The notes under the pieces were generated by a model. It was not told where the DNA came from, searched no databases, and worked only from the letters and a program-made list of their open reading frames with translations. Below are positions 1 to 9,014 of a stretch of 64,000 nucleotides of DNA, one piece after another. The stretch lies in assembly GCF_012222825.1 (NCBI RefSeq), contig NZ_CP038017.1, positions 1,302,001 to 1,366,000 on the forward strand, given 5' to 3'. The translations under genes were made by a program, and so were the position numbers. Origin of the DNA: Allofrancisella frigidaquae. GTDB taxonomy: Bacteria; Pseudomonadota; Gammaproteobacteria; Francisellales; Francisellaceae. How positions within the stretch are numbered: the first letter of the stretch is position 1; the number at the start of each line of letters is the position of its first letter.

Positions 1-703
1 GCTGCTAGTATCAACTGCTCCCCATTCCGGGTCTTGATCATTCTGCCAATTATAACCTGCGTTGCATATAATTGCCCATGTCTCGAGACCCGATACTTGG
101 TCCGTAGTTACAAAGAATGCTCCGTTTGCAGACGCGGCGTTTTGATTAAGAGCACTGACTACTTCTTGCATTGTTTGACCGTCCGGTAAAGCAGGTGAAG
201 CTGTACGCTTGAACACATGACTATATGCGCCAGGTTGGGCCTCCACCTCAACCGTTGTGCTTTCACTAACGCTTACCGTATTACCATCGTCATTAGTTAT
301 AGTTACTGATACACTTATATTGTAAGCTCCAGGTGATGCAAATACGTAACCAGTTGGGTTGGCTGTGTTTGTACAAGCGTCTTCTTCACATGCTGTCAAA
401 TTAGCATCTGTCATTTGTTGTGATGTAGCATAATCTCCACCTGATATACTCCACGTTATATTAAATTGTGTCGTTTCATTGGAGCCAACGGCCTCGGCTT
501 TCAATATTTGGTCCTTTTGTGTACCTAGCACATTTGTATACCTAAGCAAGTCTACTTGGTCTAATGCTACACTACATGTTAGATTAACGCAGCTTGTAAC
601 TATCTGATACTCAACTACTTTTTCTTTTTCTGGACTACAGCTACTTAATAATAAAGAGGATACTAATAGCGTACTTCCTTCCTAAAACTGATTTGTTAAT
701 CAT
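1..703 (-). pseudogene. Secreted lipoprotein with a frameshifted start, cut by the window edge
   Basis: A reading frame stays open from position 681 to the left edge (227 codons) but has no usable start codon; an in-frame TAG sits at 682-684. It begins with a lipoprotein signal hydrophobic stretch ending in a lipobox (LLLSSC, then SPEKEK). An ATG at 703 in another frame gives a basic N-terminus (MINKSVLGRK) and stops at 641-643. Joining the two by a one-base change near 670-680 gives a complete lipoprotein signal peptide. The mature part is rich in Ser, Thr and Asn, contains alternating beta-like stretches resembling PKD or Ig-like domains (around 210-480), and has several Cys residues. No function is recognised. 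The break could be a real pseudogene or a sequencing error. Confidence 0.6.
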
Positions 704-982
704 AATTAACATTTATTTTGTTGAAAACTACATTAGCAATGTATTCTAATTATTAAAAATAGGAAAGTCAACACTTACACTTCATAAATAATATAATAAT
801 GACCATGGATTATTATATAGTTGATAACGGAACACATATGAAAATTACTATCCTCATAGCTTGTGTGTAATGAGACTAAAATAAAGCTTAAACTTAACTA
901 ATCAATTGTCAAAAAATAATGGTATTAAAAATCAAGATTTAAATGTACTTTTAAAGAATAATCTTTTTATCACCATTGTTCA

Positions 983-1058
983 TGGTGGGTGCTGAGGGGT
1001 TCGAACCCCCGACCCTCGCCTTGTAAGGGCGATGCTCTCCCAGCTGAGCTAAGCACCC
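983..1058 (-). tRNA. tRNA-Val, anticodon TAC
   Basis: The minus strand gives a 76-nt cloverleaf. It starts GGGTGCT, has a D-arm with AGCTCAGCTGG, anticodon loop CTTACAA (TAC, valine GTA), T-loop GGTTCGAACC, and a matching acceptor AGCACCC followed by A and an encoded CCA. All stems pair by eye. It lies 15 nt from tRNA-Ser on the same strand, so the two are probably cotranscribed. Confidence 0.95.
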
Positions 1059-1073
1059 GATATGAAATCGAAA

Positions 1074-1165
1074 TGGCGGAGAGGACGGGATTCGAACCCG
1101 TGATAGGGTTTAAAGCCTATACTCCCTTAGCAGGGGAGCGCCTTCAGCCTCTCGGCCACCTCTCC
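1074..1165 (-). tRNA. tRNA-Ser, anticodon GCT
   Basis: The minus strand gives a 92-nt class II tRNA. The acceptor is GGAGAGG paired with CCTCTCC, the anticodon loop contains GCT (serine AGC/AGT codons), and there is a long variable arm, a T-loop GGTTCGAATCC, and discriminator G followed by an encoded CCA. The long variable arm is diagnostic for serine. It is probably transcribed before the adjacent tRNA-Val. Confidence 0.95.
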
Positions 1166-1343
1166 TAAACCATGTGAATGGTTATTATATATAGATATAA
1201 TATGGTGTCAAGTAAAACGTTATAGATATTTGGTTTTAATTTTCATAAACAAGAAAAAAGTAATCTGTATTACAATGACCTTTCTAATCTTTTCTGTACT
1301 ATATTATGAAACTTTCAAGACGTATATACTTTTGCCATATAAA

Positions 1344-2657
1344 TTAACTATCAAGTGGCATGACTCCTTCTGTATGATCAAGATGGATCAAAGCATCAAA
1401 CTGGTAGGGTAAGCGTGAGAAGTAATAATGACTCATACGCTCTGTTTCAGGACTGTAAATAACCCCTATCGCTCGCTGTAACAGAGGCAATTTAAGCAAA
1501 TGTGTTAGGTGAGTTTCTTCACGTAAGTTTAACAAAAAATTTTTTTCATCAAGTTGATGGAAAAACCATTCATAGCTACCTTTTAAAGGAGAGTTAATAG
1601 TTTTAACCTCTGCTTTTGCTCCCCATCCACTAGCTGCTGTAACCATACCAGTAGCAGTAGAAAAACCTAATAAAAAACTATTTGTATTAAAACGCTCTCT
1701 GACTAGCTGACCCAAATTTATCTCTCCATGCTCAGACATTTCTGTTGCCCGGGCGTCGCCTATATGTGAATTATGTGCCCACACAATTACTTTAGCGGGC
1801 TTATTAGTTAATGTTTCCAAATGCGATATAATGTTTTGCAAAGTATCTGCCATATGTTGGTCGCGAATATTCCAAGTACTAGCTTGAGACTCAAACATAG
1901 TTCTATAATAATATTCTGCATTTTTAACAACGCGAGCATTTTGTGTCATATAGAATTGCTGCTCCTTAAAGTCAAGAGTAGTATCTATGTTTAAGTTTTG
2001 GTAAGCACTACGATAAGTTTCCAATAGCTGAGTAGTAACTTCATCTAAACAAGCTTTTCTCAAATGTTTTTCAACTGCATAACCATAAAATTGAGGATCC
2101 ATCTGCACCTGGCCAAAACAAGCATAACGTTTAGCTGCCATCTCTGCAGCCTCTGGATCGTACTGTTGTAAGTAATTAATAATTGCTCGTGTAGCCTCAT
2201 TTAAACAATATAAATCTAAACCATAGATACCAACTTTATCTTCTTTATTTTCATAGTTATCATTAAATTGCCTAAGTTGCTCAATAAATTTTAACATATC
2301 AGTGTTACACCACATCCATTTCGGAAAACGATCAAAAGCCTTTAATGCCTCTTGTGCTTTATTTAACTTACTTAAGCTTTTACAATAACAATGAAGAGGG
2401 TATACACTAGTCCAATCTCCTTCAATTGCTATTGCTTTAAATCCTTTTTCTCGGATAAGATATTTGCTTAATTCCATACGCGTTCGATAAAACTCTGATG
2501 TCCCATGAGTAGCTTCACCCATAAGCACAATACGGGCATCTCCAATCAGCTTAGCAACATCTTGGTAAGAGGGTTGTTCTTTTATATCAAAAGCAATAAT
2601 TTCTTCATTTAGTAGCTTAATAAGTTTGTCGGAAATAACTTTAGATTGTGTACTCAT
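1344..2657 (-). CDS. Erythromycin esterase (EreA/B-like) family protein
   Basis: This 437-residue protein belongs to the EreA/EreB-like family. Family motifs are visible: MGEATHGTSEF near residue 50 with the Glu and His of the putative active site, and a later VWAHNSHIGDAR with the second conserved His. Macrolide hydrolysis is proven only for some members, and most chromosomal ones have unknown substrates, so resistance should not be assumed. I chose ATG 2657 (MSTQSK) because a strong GGAGGG ribosome site precedes it and because the longer frame would run into the upstream gene. It is the last gene of an operon with a phosphoribosyltransferase, an association seen in many bacteria. Confidence 0.85.
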   Translation of the reverse strand: MSTQSKVISDKLIKLLNEEIIAFDIKEQPSYQDVAKLIGDARIVLMGEATHGTSEFYRTRMELSKYLIREKGFKAIAIEGDWTSVYPLHCYCKSLSKLNKAQEALKAFDRFPKWMWCNTDMLKFIEQLRQFNDNYENKEDKVGIYGLDLYCLNEATRAIINYLQQYDPEAAEMAAKRYACFGQVQMDPQFYGYAVEKHLRKACLDEVTTQLLETYRSAYQNLNIDTTLDFKEQQFYMTQNARVVKNAEYYYRTMFESQASTWNIRDQHMADTLQNIISHLETLTNKPAKVIVWAHNSHIGDARATEMSEHGEINLGQLVRERFNTNSFLLGFSTATGMVTAASGWGAKAEVKTINSPLKGSYEWFFHQLDEKNFLLNLREETHLTHLLKLPLLQRAIGVIYSPETERMSHYYFSRLPYQFDALIHLDHTEGVMPLDS

Positions 2658-2670
2658 AACTTCCCTCCAG

Positions 2671-3315
2671 CTATTTTTTTGGTGAATTTTGAAGTAATCG
2701 TAACACTTCTTCATCTGTTGTTTGTTGAAAATTATGATACCATTGTCCTACACCATAAAAAGGTTCAGGAGTTGCTAAGCAAACAATTTCATCTACTAAT
2801 AATGAAAGTTTTTGGATGCTGTCAGAACTTGCTACAGGTGCAGCAAGAACTATTTTTTTTGGCTTTAAAGTTTTTAAAGCTTGAATAGCTGCCTTAAGTG
2901 TGTTGCCTGTAGCTATACCATCATCAACTAAGATAATAACCTTATCTTTTAAGGGTGGTAACTTTTTATTTTGTCGATACTTATATAAACGCCGTTCTAA
3001 TTCTTGTTTTTCTTTTTGTAATACCCTGTGGATTTGCTCCTTAGGGATATTTAACTGCTGGATTAAACTATGATCAAGGGTACAGACATCTTCTTCAGAG
3101 ATAGCTCCCATAGCAAATTCCTCATGACCGGGAACTCCAAGTTTTCTTACAAGAAAAACAGTCATTGGAATTTGCAGTGTATTAGCAACTTCAAAAGCAA
3201 CCGGCACACCGCCGCGTGGTAATGCCAAAACTAAAACATTCTCTTTACCTTTATAAGTTATTAGCTTTTCAGCTAAACGTTGACCAGCGTCAGCACGGCT
3301 TTTAAAAAGGTTCAT
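2671..3315 (-). CDS. Phosphoribosyltransferase-domain protein
   Basis: A 214-residue protein of the type I phosphoribosyltransferase fold. The PRPP-binding loop is visible as VILVDDGIATGNT around residues 127-139, and the N-terminus has LALPRGGVPVAFEVA, typical of the stand-alone family found next to erythromycin-esterase and dienelactone-hydrolase genes. The nucleobase substrate is unknown. It overlaps the end of the host-attachment gene by 14 bp and precedes the esterase-like gene by 13 bp, so the three are translationally linked. Cytosolic, with no signal peptide. Confidence 0.85.
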   Translation of the reverse strand: MNLFKSRADAGQRLAEKLITYKGKENVLVLALPRGGVPVAFEVANTLQIPMTVFLVRKLGVPGHEEFAMGAISEEDVCTLDHSLIQQLNIPKEQIHRVLQKEKQELERRLYKYRQNKKLPPLKDKVIILVDDGIATGNTLKAAIQALKTLKPKKIVLAAPVASSDSIQKLSLLVDEIVCLATPEPFYGVGQWYHNFQQTTDEEVLRLLQNSPKK

Positions 3316-3730
3316 GAATTATAGCCTCGATAGTTTCATTTAATTTATGCTCTGGCAAAGGGATATAATCTTTTTCAATCACTTTTACCACCAAAGATTT
3401 TAATACAGAAGTAAAAAATTGTTTTAATAGACCATAAAAATAAGGTTCGGCACATAAAATCACCTGCTTGTAATGCTTTTTATCCACAACTTCTTTAATA
3501 AACTCTGCCACCACTTTTGCAAAATGCATATGCTCTTGCTTATGAGGGTCAGATGCTGGAATAAATTTTCTGGAATGATAATTACCAGGACTATCGCTAG
3601 TTAACTGTTGTGCTTTTAGCCTACTCTGAGGATGTTCTAAATCCTCAATATGTAAGTATTTAAACCCATTTACATCATAGGCTTTTGCTTTAATAGTGTT
3701 AGTGACTAAAAGCAAAGTTGGTTTTTTCAT
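3302..3730 (-). CDS. Host-attachment (AtsE-like) family protein
   Basis: This 142-residue cytosolic protein resembles the bacterial 'protein required for attachment to host cells' family. It has an N-terminal LLLVTNTIKAKAYDV strand, a central basic segment with HKQEHMHFAKVVAEFI, and a C-terminal QVILCAEPYFYGLLKQFF segment. The family name comes from a plant-associated bacterium and its biochemical role is not established. A good ribosome site (GGAGAAG) precedes ATG 3730. It heads the surviving operon, just downstream of a hydrolase remnant and overlapping the phosphoribosyltransferase gene. Confidence 0.7.
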   Translation of the reverse strand: MKKPTLLLVTNTIKAKAYDVNGFKYLHIEDLEHPQSRLKAQQLTSDSPGNYHSRKFIPASDPHKQEHMHFAKVVAEFIKEVVDKKHYKQVILCAEPYFYGLLKQFFTSVLKSLVVKVIEKDYIPLPEHKLNETIEAIIHEPF

Positions 3731-3759
3731 ATCACTTCTCCTTTATTACAAACTCTAAA

Positions 3760-3971
3760 TTAAGAAGATAAAAAACGCATAAACCATCCCGTTGTAAGGC
3801 TAGTCATTTTCTCCAAGGTGCCTGGTTCTTCAAATAAGTGGGTGCTCCCGGAACAACTTCCAAGCTTTTGGTACAATTTAAAGCTAGATAAGCTTGATTA
3901 TTTAACATTATAATCTCCGTATCGTTTCCCCCAACTATTAATATAACTACATCATAAGAAGTATAATCCTC
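3760..3971 (-). pseudogene. Dienelactone-hydrolase family remnant (C-terminal end only)
   Basis: The minus strand keeps about 70 codons that read like the C-terminus of dienelactone-hydrolase-family alpha/beta hydrolases. VILIVGGNDTEIIMLN carries the catalytic-acid region, followed by SLEVVPGA, then in the next frame THLFEEPGTLEK with the catalytic His, and GWFMRFLSS before TAA at 3760-3762. A single missing A between PGA and THLF explains the frame change. An upstream TAA at 3972-3974 and loss of the N-terminal two thirds show the gene is dead. It lies upstream of the host-attachment, phosphoribosyltransferase and esterase-like genes, the usual partners of this family. Confidence 0.85.
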
Positions 3972-4115
3972 TTACTTTTGTTTACCTTGATTTTAGTCAA
4001 GTGTAATAAATGACTTTACTTCTGTAAGTAAATATATCTTCCAAAAATTTATCTAAACAAAATAGGTAAAAATCTTTATAATAGCTATAATCCAACAAGT
4101 CAATATCAAATAATA

Positions 4116-6143
4116 ATGCGGAAAATACTAGTTACCAACGCCTTACCTTATGCTAATGGTGATTTACACTTAGGTCACATGCTTGGCTATATACAATCAG
4201 ACATTTGGGTTAGGTTCCAAAAATTACAAGGTAATAAATGTGTCTTTGTCTGTGGTAGTGATACTCATGGTACACCGATAATGTTAAAAGCTAAGAGCCT
4301 AGGTATTTCTCCTGAAGAATTGGTTAAAAGTTTTTCAGAAAGACACTTAAAAGATTTTACAGATTTTGAAGTTGAGTTTGATAATTATCATTCTACCCAT
4401 AATAAACTAAATAAAGAAATCGTTGAAGAGATATACAATAAATTAAAAACAAAAGGCTTAATTTCAACAAAAGAAATTAATCAAGCATATGATGTACAAG
4501 CTAAAATGTTTCTGCCTGATAGATTTGTAAAAGGCACATGCCCAAAGTGTAAAGCTGAAGATCAATATGGAGATAGCTGTGAAGTCTGTGGAGCAACCTA
4601 CGATCCTACTGATTTAATAAACCCAAAATCTGTAGTTTCTGGTAAAGCTCCTATTCAAAAAAAATCTGAGCACTTTTTCTTTGATTTACCAGCTTTAGAA
4701 AAAGATATAGAAACTTGGATAAGCACAAACCAACAGTTACAGCCAGAAGTCGCCAATAAACTAAAAGAATGGTTTGAGCAAGGTTTACAAAGTTGGGACA
4801 TATCACGCGATGCTCCATACTTTGGTTTTGCAATACCTGACACAAATGAGCAGAAATATTTTTACGTATGGCTAGATGCTCCTATGGGCTATATAGCTAG
4901 TTTTAAAGACTATTGCAATAAAACTGGTATAGATTTCGACCAATTTTGGGGCAATGGTAATCAAAGTGAACTTTACCATTTTATAGGAAAAGATATTATA
5001 TATTTTCATGCTTTATTCTGGCCAGCTATCTTAGCTTCTACAGGATACAAAACACCAACTAGTGTTTTTGCAAATGGATTTTTGACTATAAATGGTAAGA
5101 AGATGTCAAAATCACGCGGTACTTTTATCCAAGCAAGAACATACCTTGATAATCTAGAGCCAAGCTACCTAAGATATTATTTCGCATCTAGACTAACCTC
5201 TAAAATAGATGATATTGATTTAAATCTAGAGGAATTTGTTACTAAATCAAACTCCGATATAGTCGGAAAAGTTGTAAATATTGCTAGTCGTTGTGCAGGA
5301 TTTATATACAAAAATTTTGATGCTACTTTATCAACTGAAACTTATGACACAAATCTAGAGAAAGAGTTTACTGATAGTCATAATTCTATTACGCAGGCAT
5401 TTGAAAAAAGAGAGTTTGCAACTGCTGTTAGGCTAATAATGGCATTAGCAGATAAAGCAAACCAATTTATAGACTTTCATAAACCTTGGCAACTAGCTAA
5501 AGAAGCTGAACATGAAAAGAAAGTTCATCAAGTATGCTCCCAAGGTATTAATATGTTTAAGGTTTTAGTTTCTTATCTTAAACCAATTGTTCCTAGCATA
5601 GCTGAAAAAGCTGAAACATTTTTAAATATTAAAGTTAACAACTGGAATGACGCACCAAATTTTTTAAAAAACCATAAAATAAGCAAATTCAAGCCTCTCG
5701 CTACTCGTATAGAAAAAGAAAGAGTTGATAAAATTTTGGAAGATACAAAAATGATACTCGAAAAAGAACAATCTCAGCAGCCTCAGGATAAGCAACAAGA
5801 TCAAAAAGTGGATATAGCTACAGAATGTACTTTTGACGATTTCATGAAAGTAGATTTACGTGTTGCAAAAATCATTGAAGCCTCACATGTTGAAGGAGCT
5901 GATAAACTCCTTAAGTTAATTTTAGATTTAGGTGGTGTTACTAAGCAAGTATTTGCTGGTATAAAATCAGCATATAATCCTGAGGACTTAGTAGGTAAAC
6001 ATACTGTTATGGTTGCAAACCTAGCACCAAGAAAAATGAAATTTGGTGTTTCTGAAGGAATGGTTTTAGCTGCTGGAGATGGTAAAGGTCTATATATACT
6101 AGAACCTCATGAGGGCGCTAAACCTGGCATGAGAGTAAAGTAA
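4116..6143 (+). CDS. metG: Methionyl-tRNA synthetase
   Basis: Charges tRNA-Met with methionine in the cytosol. The 675-residue protein is full length for the long bacterial form. It has the HLGH signature at residues 18-21, a zinc knuckle with CPKC and CEVC around 145-160, the KMSKS loop near 329-333, the helical anticodon-binding domain, and a C-terminal OB-fold tRNA-binding domain from about 570 ([13 protein letters not shown]). A Gln-rich linker precedes the OB fold. The upstream gap holds AT-rich promoter-like sequence with TATAAT near 4086. A transporter gene follows after 2 bp and may be cotranscribed. Confidence 0.97.
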   Translation: MRKILVTNALPYANGDLHLGHMLGYIQSDIWVRFQKLQGNKCVFVCGSDTHGTPIMLKAKSLGISPEELVKSFSERHLKDFTDFEVEFDNYHSTHNKLNKEIVEEIYNKLKTKGLISTKEINQAYDVQAKMFLPDRFVKGTCPKCKAEDQYGDSCEVCGATYDPTDLINPKSVVSGKAPIQKKSEHFFFDLPALEKDIETWISTNQQLQPEVANKLKEWFEQGLQSWDISRDAPYFGFAIPDTNEQKYFYVWLDAPMGYIASFKDYCNKTGIDFDQFWGNGNQSELYHFIGKDIIYFHALFWPAILASTGYKTPTSVFANGFLTINGKKMSKSRGTFIQARTYLDNLEPSYLRYYFASRLTSKIDDIDLNLEEFVTKSNSDIVGKVVNIASRCAGFIYKNFDATLSTETYDTNLEKEFTDSHNSITQAFEKREFATAVRLIMALADKANQFIDFHKPWQLAKEAEHEKKVHQVCSQGINMFKVLVSYLKPIVPSIAEKAETFLNIKVNNWNDAPNFLKNHKISKFKPLATRIEKERVDKILEDTKMILEKEQSQQPQDKQQDQKVDIATECTFDDFMKVDLRVAKIIEASHVEGADKLLKLILDLGGVTKQVFAGIKSAYNPEDLVGKHTVMVANLAPRKMKFGVSEGMVLAAGDGKGLYILEPHEGAKPGMRVK

Positions 6144-6145
6144 AT

Positions 6146-7381
6146 ATGGCCAAAAAAACTTTTTATATTTTTGTCGTTTTTGTACTTTTTCTAGGCGCCT
6201 TAATAAATTACCTTGATCGCTCAACATTAAGTATTGCCAACACCTCAATCGCTACTGATTTCAATATAAGCCCTTCAGGAATGGGATTATTACTATCTGC
6301 TTTCATGTGGTCTTATGCTTTATCAAGTCTTCCAGCTGGATACTTAATTGACTATTTTGGTATTAAACGTATTGCTATATTAAGTATGGTAGCATGGGCA
6401 GGAGTATGTATTCTAAGTGGTTTAGCTGTTGGTTTCTATTCGGTTCTTGTAATGAGAATCTTATTAGGAATAGCTGAAGCACCTTTATTCATAATTGCAA
6501 CAAAAATTATCCAACAAAATTTCTCAGTTGCTAAAAGGGGTTTTGTATATTCAATAGTTGCTCTCGGTCCAAGACTTGCAAATGTTATAGCTCCAATATT
6601 TTTAGTTAGCTTAATGCTTTTAGTTAGTTGGCGAGGCATGTTTATCTTACTTGGAGTTGTCGGCTTAACCACAACTTTTATCTGGGCTAAATTACAAAAT
6701 CATAGTTACTTTGCCCACAATAATGATGGCTTAAAACCAAAACCGCTGACAAAAAAACAATTCAAAGCCATAATAACCAATCATAATGTAATATTTTTAT
6801 GTATCGGTAATATCTGTAGCACTTATACTTATTGGTTATTTATAACATGGTTGCCATTTTATTTTATTGAAACAAAGAACCTTAGCCTATCACAAATGGG
6901 GCTTGCAACATCTTTATCATTTTTATCGTCGCTTATATCTGTCGTACTAGGTGGTATAGTTTCTGATTACCTTATAAAACGAGGTGTTTCAGCTATTGCT
7001 TCACGTCTAACTCCTATCATCTTTGGTTGTCTAATAGCTGGTGTAGCAATAATAGTAATCCCTATTTTAGACAATATCTTAAGTATAATTTTTTTTATAA
7101 GCATTAGTATCTTTTGTCTAGGACTTAGAATATCACCAACATGGGCAATAATTGCTGACATAGCCCCACCTAAATTAATAGGAATAGTTGGTGGTATACA
7201 AAATCTAGCTAATTTTATTGGCGCTGGATTAGCCCCTCTAACAACTGGTTTTATTTTGCAGGAAACAGGAAATAATTTTAGCATCGTTTTTATTGCTGGA
7301 AGTATTATTTGTATTTTAGGCTCCTTGAGCTACTTATTTATAAATACTAAAAAAATAATTAGTCATCAAATTATCCAATAA
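6146..7381 (+). CDS. MFS transporter, ACS (anion:cation symporter)-like
   Basis: A 411-residue inner-membrane protein with about 12 hydrophobic segments. The N-terminal YLDRSTLSIANTSI and the loop between helices 2 and 3 (GYLIDYFGIKR) fit the anion:cation symporter group of the major facilitator superfamily, which moves hexuronates, phthalates and similar organic anions. The substrate cannot be read from the sequence. Francisella has several MFS carriers important for intracellular nutrition, but this one is not clearly a member of the Pht group. It starts 2 bp after metG, without an obvious promoter of its own. Confidence 0.85.
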   Translation: MAKKTFYIFVVFVLFLGALINYLDRSTLSIANTSIATDFNISPSGMGLLLSAFMWSYALSSLPAGYLIDYFGIKRIAILSMVAWAGVCILSGLAVGFYSVLVMRILLGIAEAPLFIIATKIIQQNFSVAKRGFVYSIVALGPRLANVIAPIFLVSLMLLVSWRGMFILLGVVGLTTTFIWAKLQNHSYFAHNNDGLKPKPLTKKQFKAIITNHNVIFLCIGNICSTYTYWLFITWLPFYFIETKNLSLSQMGLATSLSFLSSLISVVLGGIVSDYLIKRGVSAIASRLTPIIFGCLIAGVAIIVIPILDNILSIIFFISISIFCLGLRISPTWAIIADIAPPKLIGIVGGIQNLANFIGAGLAPLTTGFILQETGNNFSIVFIAGSIICILGSLSYLFINTKKIISHQIIQ

Positions 7382-7444
7382 GCTTTCCTAACCTTCACAG
7401 CAAACTTACCACCCTAATCTAATATGCTCGAATTAACTACTATT

Positions 7445-8071
7445 TTATTCATTTGTAAAACCTTCGACACTTCCTGCACCTTCACGCAAAACAGTATAAG
7501 GCAATTCTAGCATCTCAATTACAGTAGTTGACTCATAACCACAGTAGTCAGATTCTACTATTAAATCTATATTATTCATGATTTCATTATCAATATTACT
7601 ACAGTCAGTTATAACATGACCCTGAGTCGGTAGAATAAAAGAACTAACTACCAAAGGCTCTCCTATCTCTGCACTTATAGCTTGAGGAACATAATGATCA
7701 CTTACTCTTATACCCACAGTGTTCTTAGATTTAGTAACAAGTAAAGAAGATACCTTTTTAGTAGCATTTAGTATAAATGTATATGGACCTGGAGTATACC
7801 TTTTTAGTAGTCTATAAGCATTGTTATCAACTTTAGCGTATTCTGAAATTTCAGAAAGATCTTTACACAAAAGTGTAAAATTATGGCTACTATCTAAATC
7901 TCTTATTTTCCTAATTTTATCTATAGCTTTTTTTGATTTCATTTTACAAGCTAAAGCATATCCTGAGTCGGTTGGAATGGCTACAACACCTTCTTTATCT
8001 AATACTTGTTTTATTTCTTGTAGTGCTAAAGTGTTGTTACCGTAACTATATAATTCTATTAATCTCTTCAT
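7445..8071 (-). CDS. YciO/Sua5 family protein (L-threonylcarbamoyladenylate synthase type)
   Basis: A 208-residue YrdC-fold protein. The N-terminal GVVAIPTDSGYALAC and central KRYTPGPYTFIL are the conserved nucleotide-binding segments. It is more like YciO than Sua5/TsaC: it lacks the Sua5 C-terminal domain and has the PTDSGYAL variant. Whether it makes threonylcarbamoyl-AMP for tRNA t6A is uncertain. I chose ATG 8071 because the longer frame adds a non-conserved leader, and the family starts close to this Met. It is divergent from yciB, and the two genes share a short intergenic region. Confidence 0.85.
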   Translation of the reverse strand: MKRLIELYSYGNNTLALQEIKQVLDKEGVVAIPTDSGYALACKMKSKKAIDKIRKIRDLDSSHNFTLLCKDLSEISEYAKVDNNAYRLLKRYTPGPYTFILNATKKVSSLLVTKSKNTVGIRVSDHYVPQAISAEIGEPLVVSSFILPTQGHVITDCSNIDNEIMNNIDLIVESDYCGYESTTVIEMLELPYTVLREGAGSVEGFTNE

Positions 8072-8137
8072 AATCTTCTTAACAAAGGTTATACTTTTAT
8101 GATAATTATACAACACTTATTAAATTTAGCCTAAATT

Positions 8138-8668
8138 ATGAATAAAATGCTTAATGATCTATTGCCCGCAATCGTTTTTTTTGCGATTTATAAAGTCTAT
8201 GATATTTTTTATGCAACTGCTGCTTTAATTATCGTTACTATAGCACAAGTTATATGGGAATACATAGCTCATCGTAGAATTGCCAAGATGCAAATTTTAA
8301 TTACTGTATTGGTAATAATATTTGGTGGTGCCACTTTATATTTCCATAACGAGGAGTTTATCAAATGGAAAGTTAGTATAGTAAACTGGCTAATAGGTAT
8401 TGGATTAATAATAACAACCTACGTTATGCAAGAAACTCCCATGGAAAAGCTTCTTAAAGAAGCTGTTAATCTTAATTCACACAAATGGAAAGTAATTAAT
8501 AATATGTGGGGGGCATACTTTGTAATTCTTGGGACGATTAATCTTTTTGTAGCGTATTTTTTCTCTACAAATATATGGATGAATTTTAAACTTTTTGGGC
8601 TTTTAGGTATTACTTTTATATTTATGGTAATCCAATCATTATATTTATCCAGAAATATGAAAAAATAA
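8138..8668 (+). CDS. yciB: Inner-membrane septation protein A family (YciB)
   Basis: A 176-residue polytopic membrane protein with about five hydrophobic helices, matching the normal family length. The N-terminal LLPAIVFFAIYKVYDIFYATAA and the central WKVSIVNWLIGIGLI are the family-conserved parts. YciB affects cell-envelope integrity and interacts with elongation and division proteins in E. coli; the molecular function is unclear. It is divergent from the YciO-like gene and followed by a small membrane-protein gene after about 106 bp. Confidence 0.92.
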   Translation: MNKMLNDLLPAIVFFAIYKVYDIFYATAALIIVTIAQVIWEYIAHRRIAKMQILITVLVIIFGGATLYFHNEEFIKWKVSIVNWLIGIGLIITTYVMQETPMEKLLKEAVNLNSHKWKVINNMWGAYFVILGTINLFVAYFFSTNIWMNFKLFGLLGITFIFMVIQSLYLSRNMKK

Positions 8669-8774
8669 ATTAGATTTTTAATTGCAAACTACATGTTACA
8701 AAATATATAATTTACATCTACCTAGATAGTTCTAAAATATATAAAAAATAATTAAATTAAGCTTTTGCAAAACA

Positions 8775-9014
8775 ATGAAAGACAATTATAGAAAATACCC
8801 AAAAAAAATTCTCTTTTTTAATAAACTAGTCAGCTATTTACTTTTAACTATAATATTAGCTATTTTTAGCTTTCTTGAGCTAGTAGTAATGATAGTAATA
8901 TTTTTAATTTTTATAAGTTTCTATGTAGCTATAATTATTTTGGGCACTATATACTTAGCTATTACATACACATTTAAAGTAAAGAAGAACATAAAAGATA
9001 AAAAAGCTACTTAA
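8775..9014 (+). CDS. Small two-helix membrane protein
   Basis: A 79-residue protein with a basic N-terminus (KDNYRKYPKK), two long hydrophobic segments roughly at residues 17-40 and 42-66, and a lysine-rich C-terminus. No family is recognised. It follows yciB on the same strand, and its last 4 bp overlap the end of the convergent glk gene. The membrane topology (positive at both ends) is plausible for a real small protein. No strong ribosome site is visible. Confidence 0.55.
   Translation: MKDNYRKYPKKILFFNKLVSYLLLTIILAIFSFLELVVMIVIFLIFISFYVAIIILGTIYLAITYTFKVKKNIKDKKAT

Noticed and set aside
1230-1412. 60-residue open frame on the plus strand.
   Set aside because: It overlaps the 3' end of the esterase-like gene on the other strand, has no ribosome site and no recognisable features.
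3986-4001. CTTGA...TCAAG dyad upstream of metG.
   Set aside because: Five-base arms are too short to be meaningful in this DNA, and no T-run follows.
6967-7284. 105-residue minus-strand frame inside the MFS gene.
   Set aside because: It is fully nested in a well-supported transporter gene and is a codon-bias shadow.
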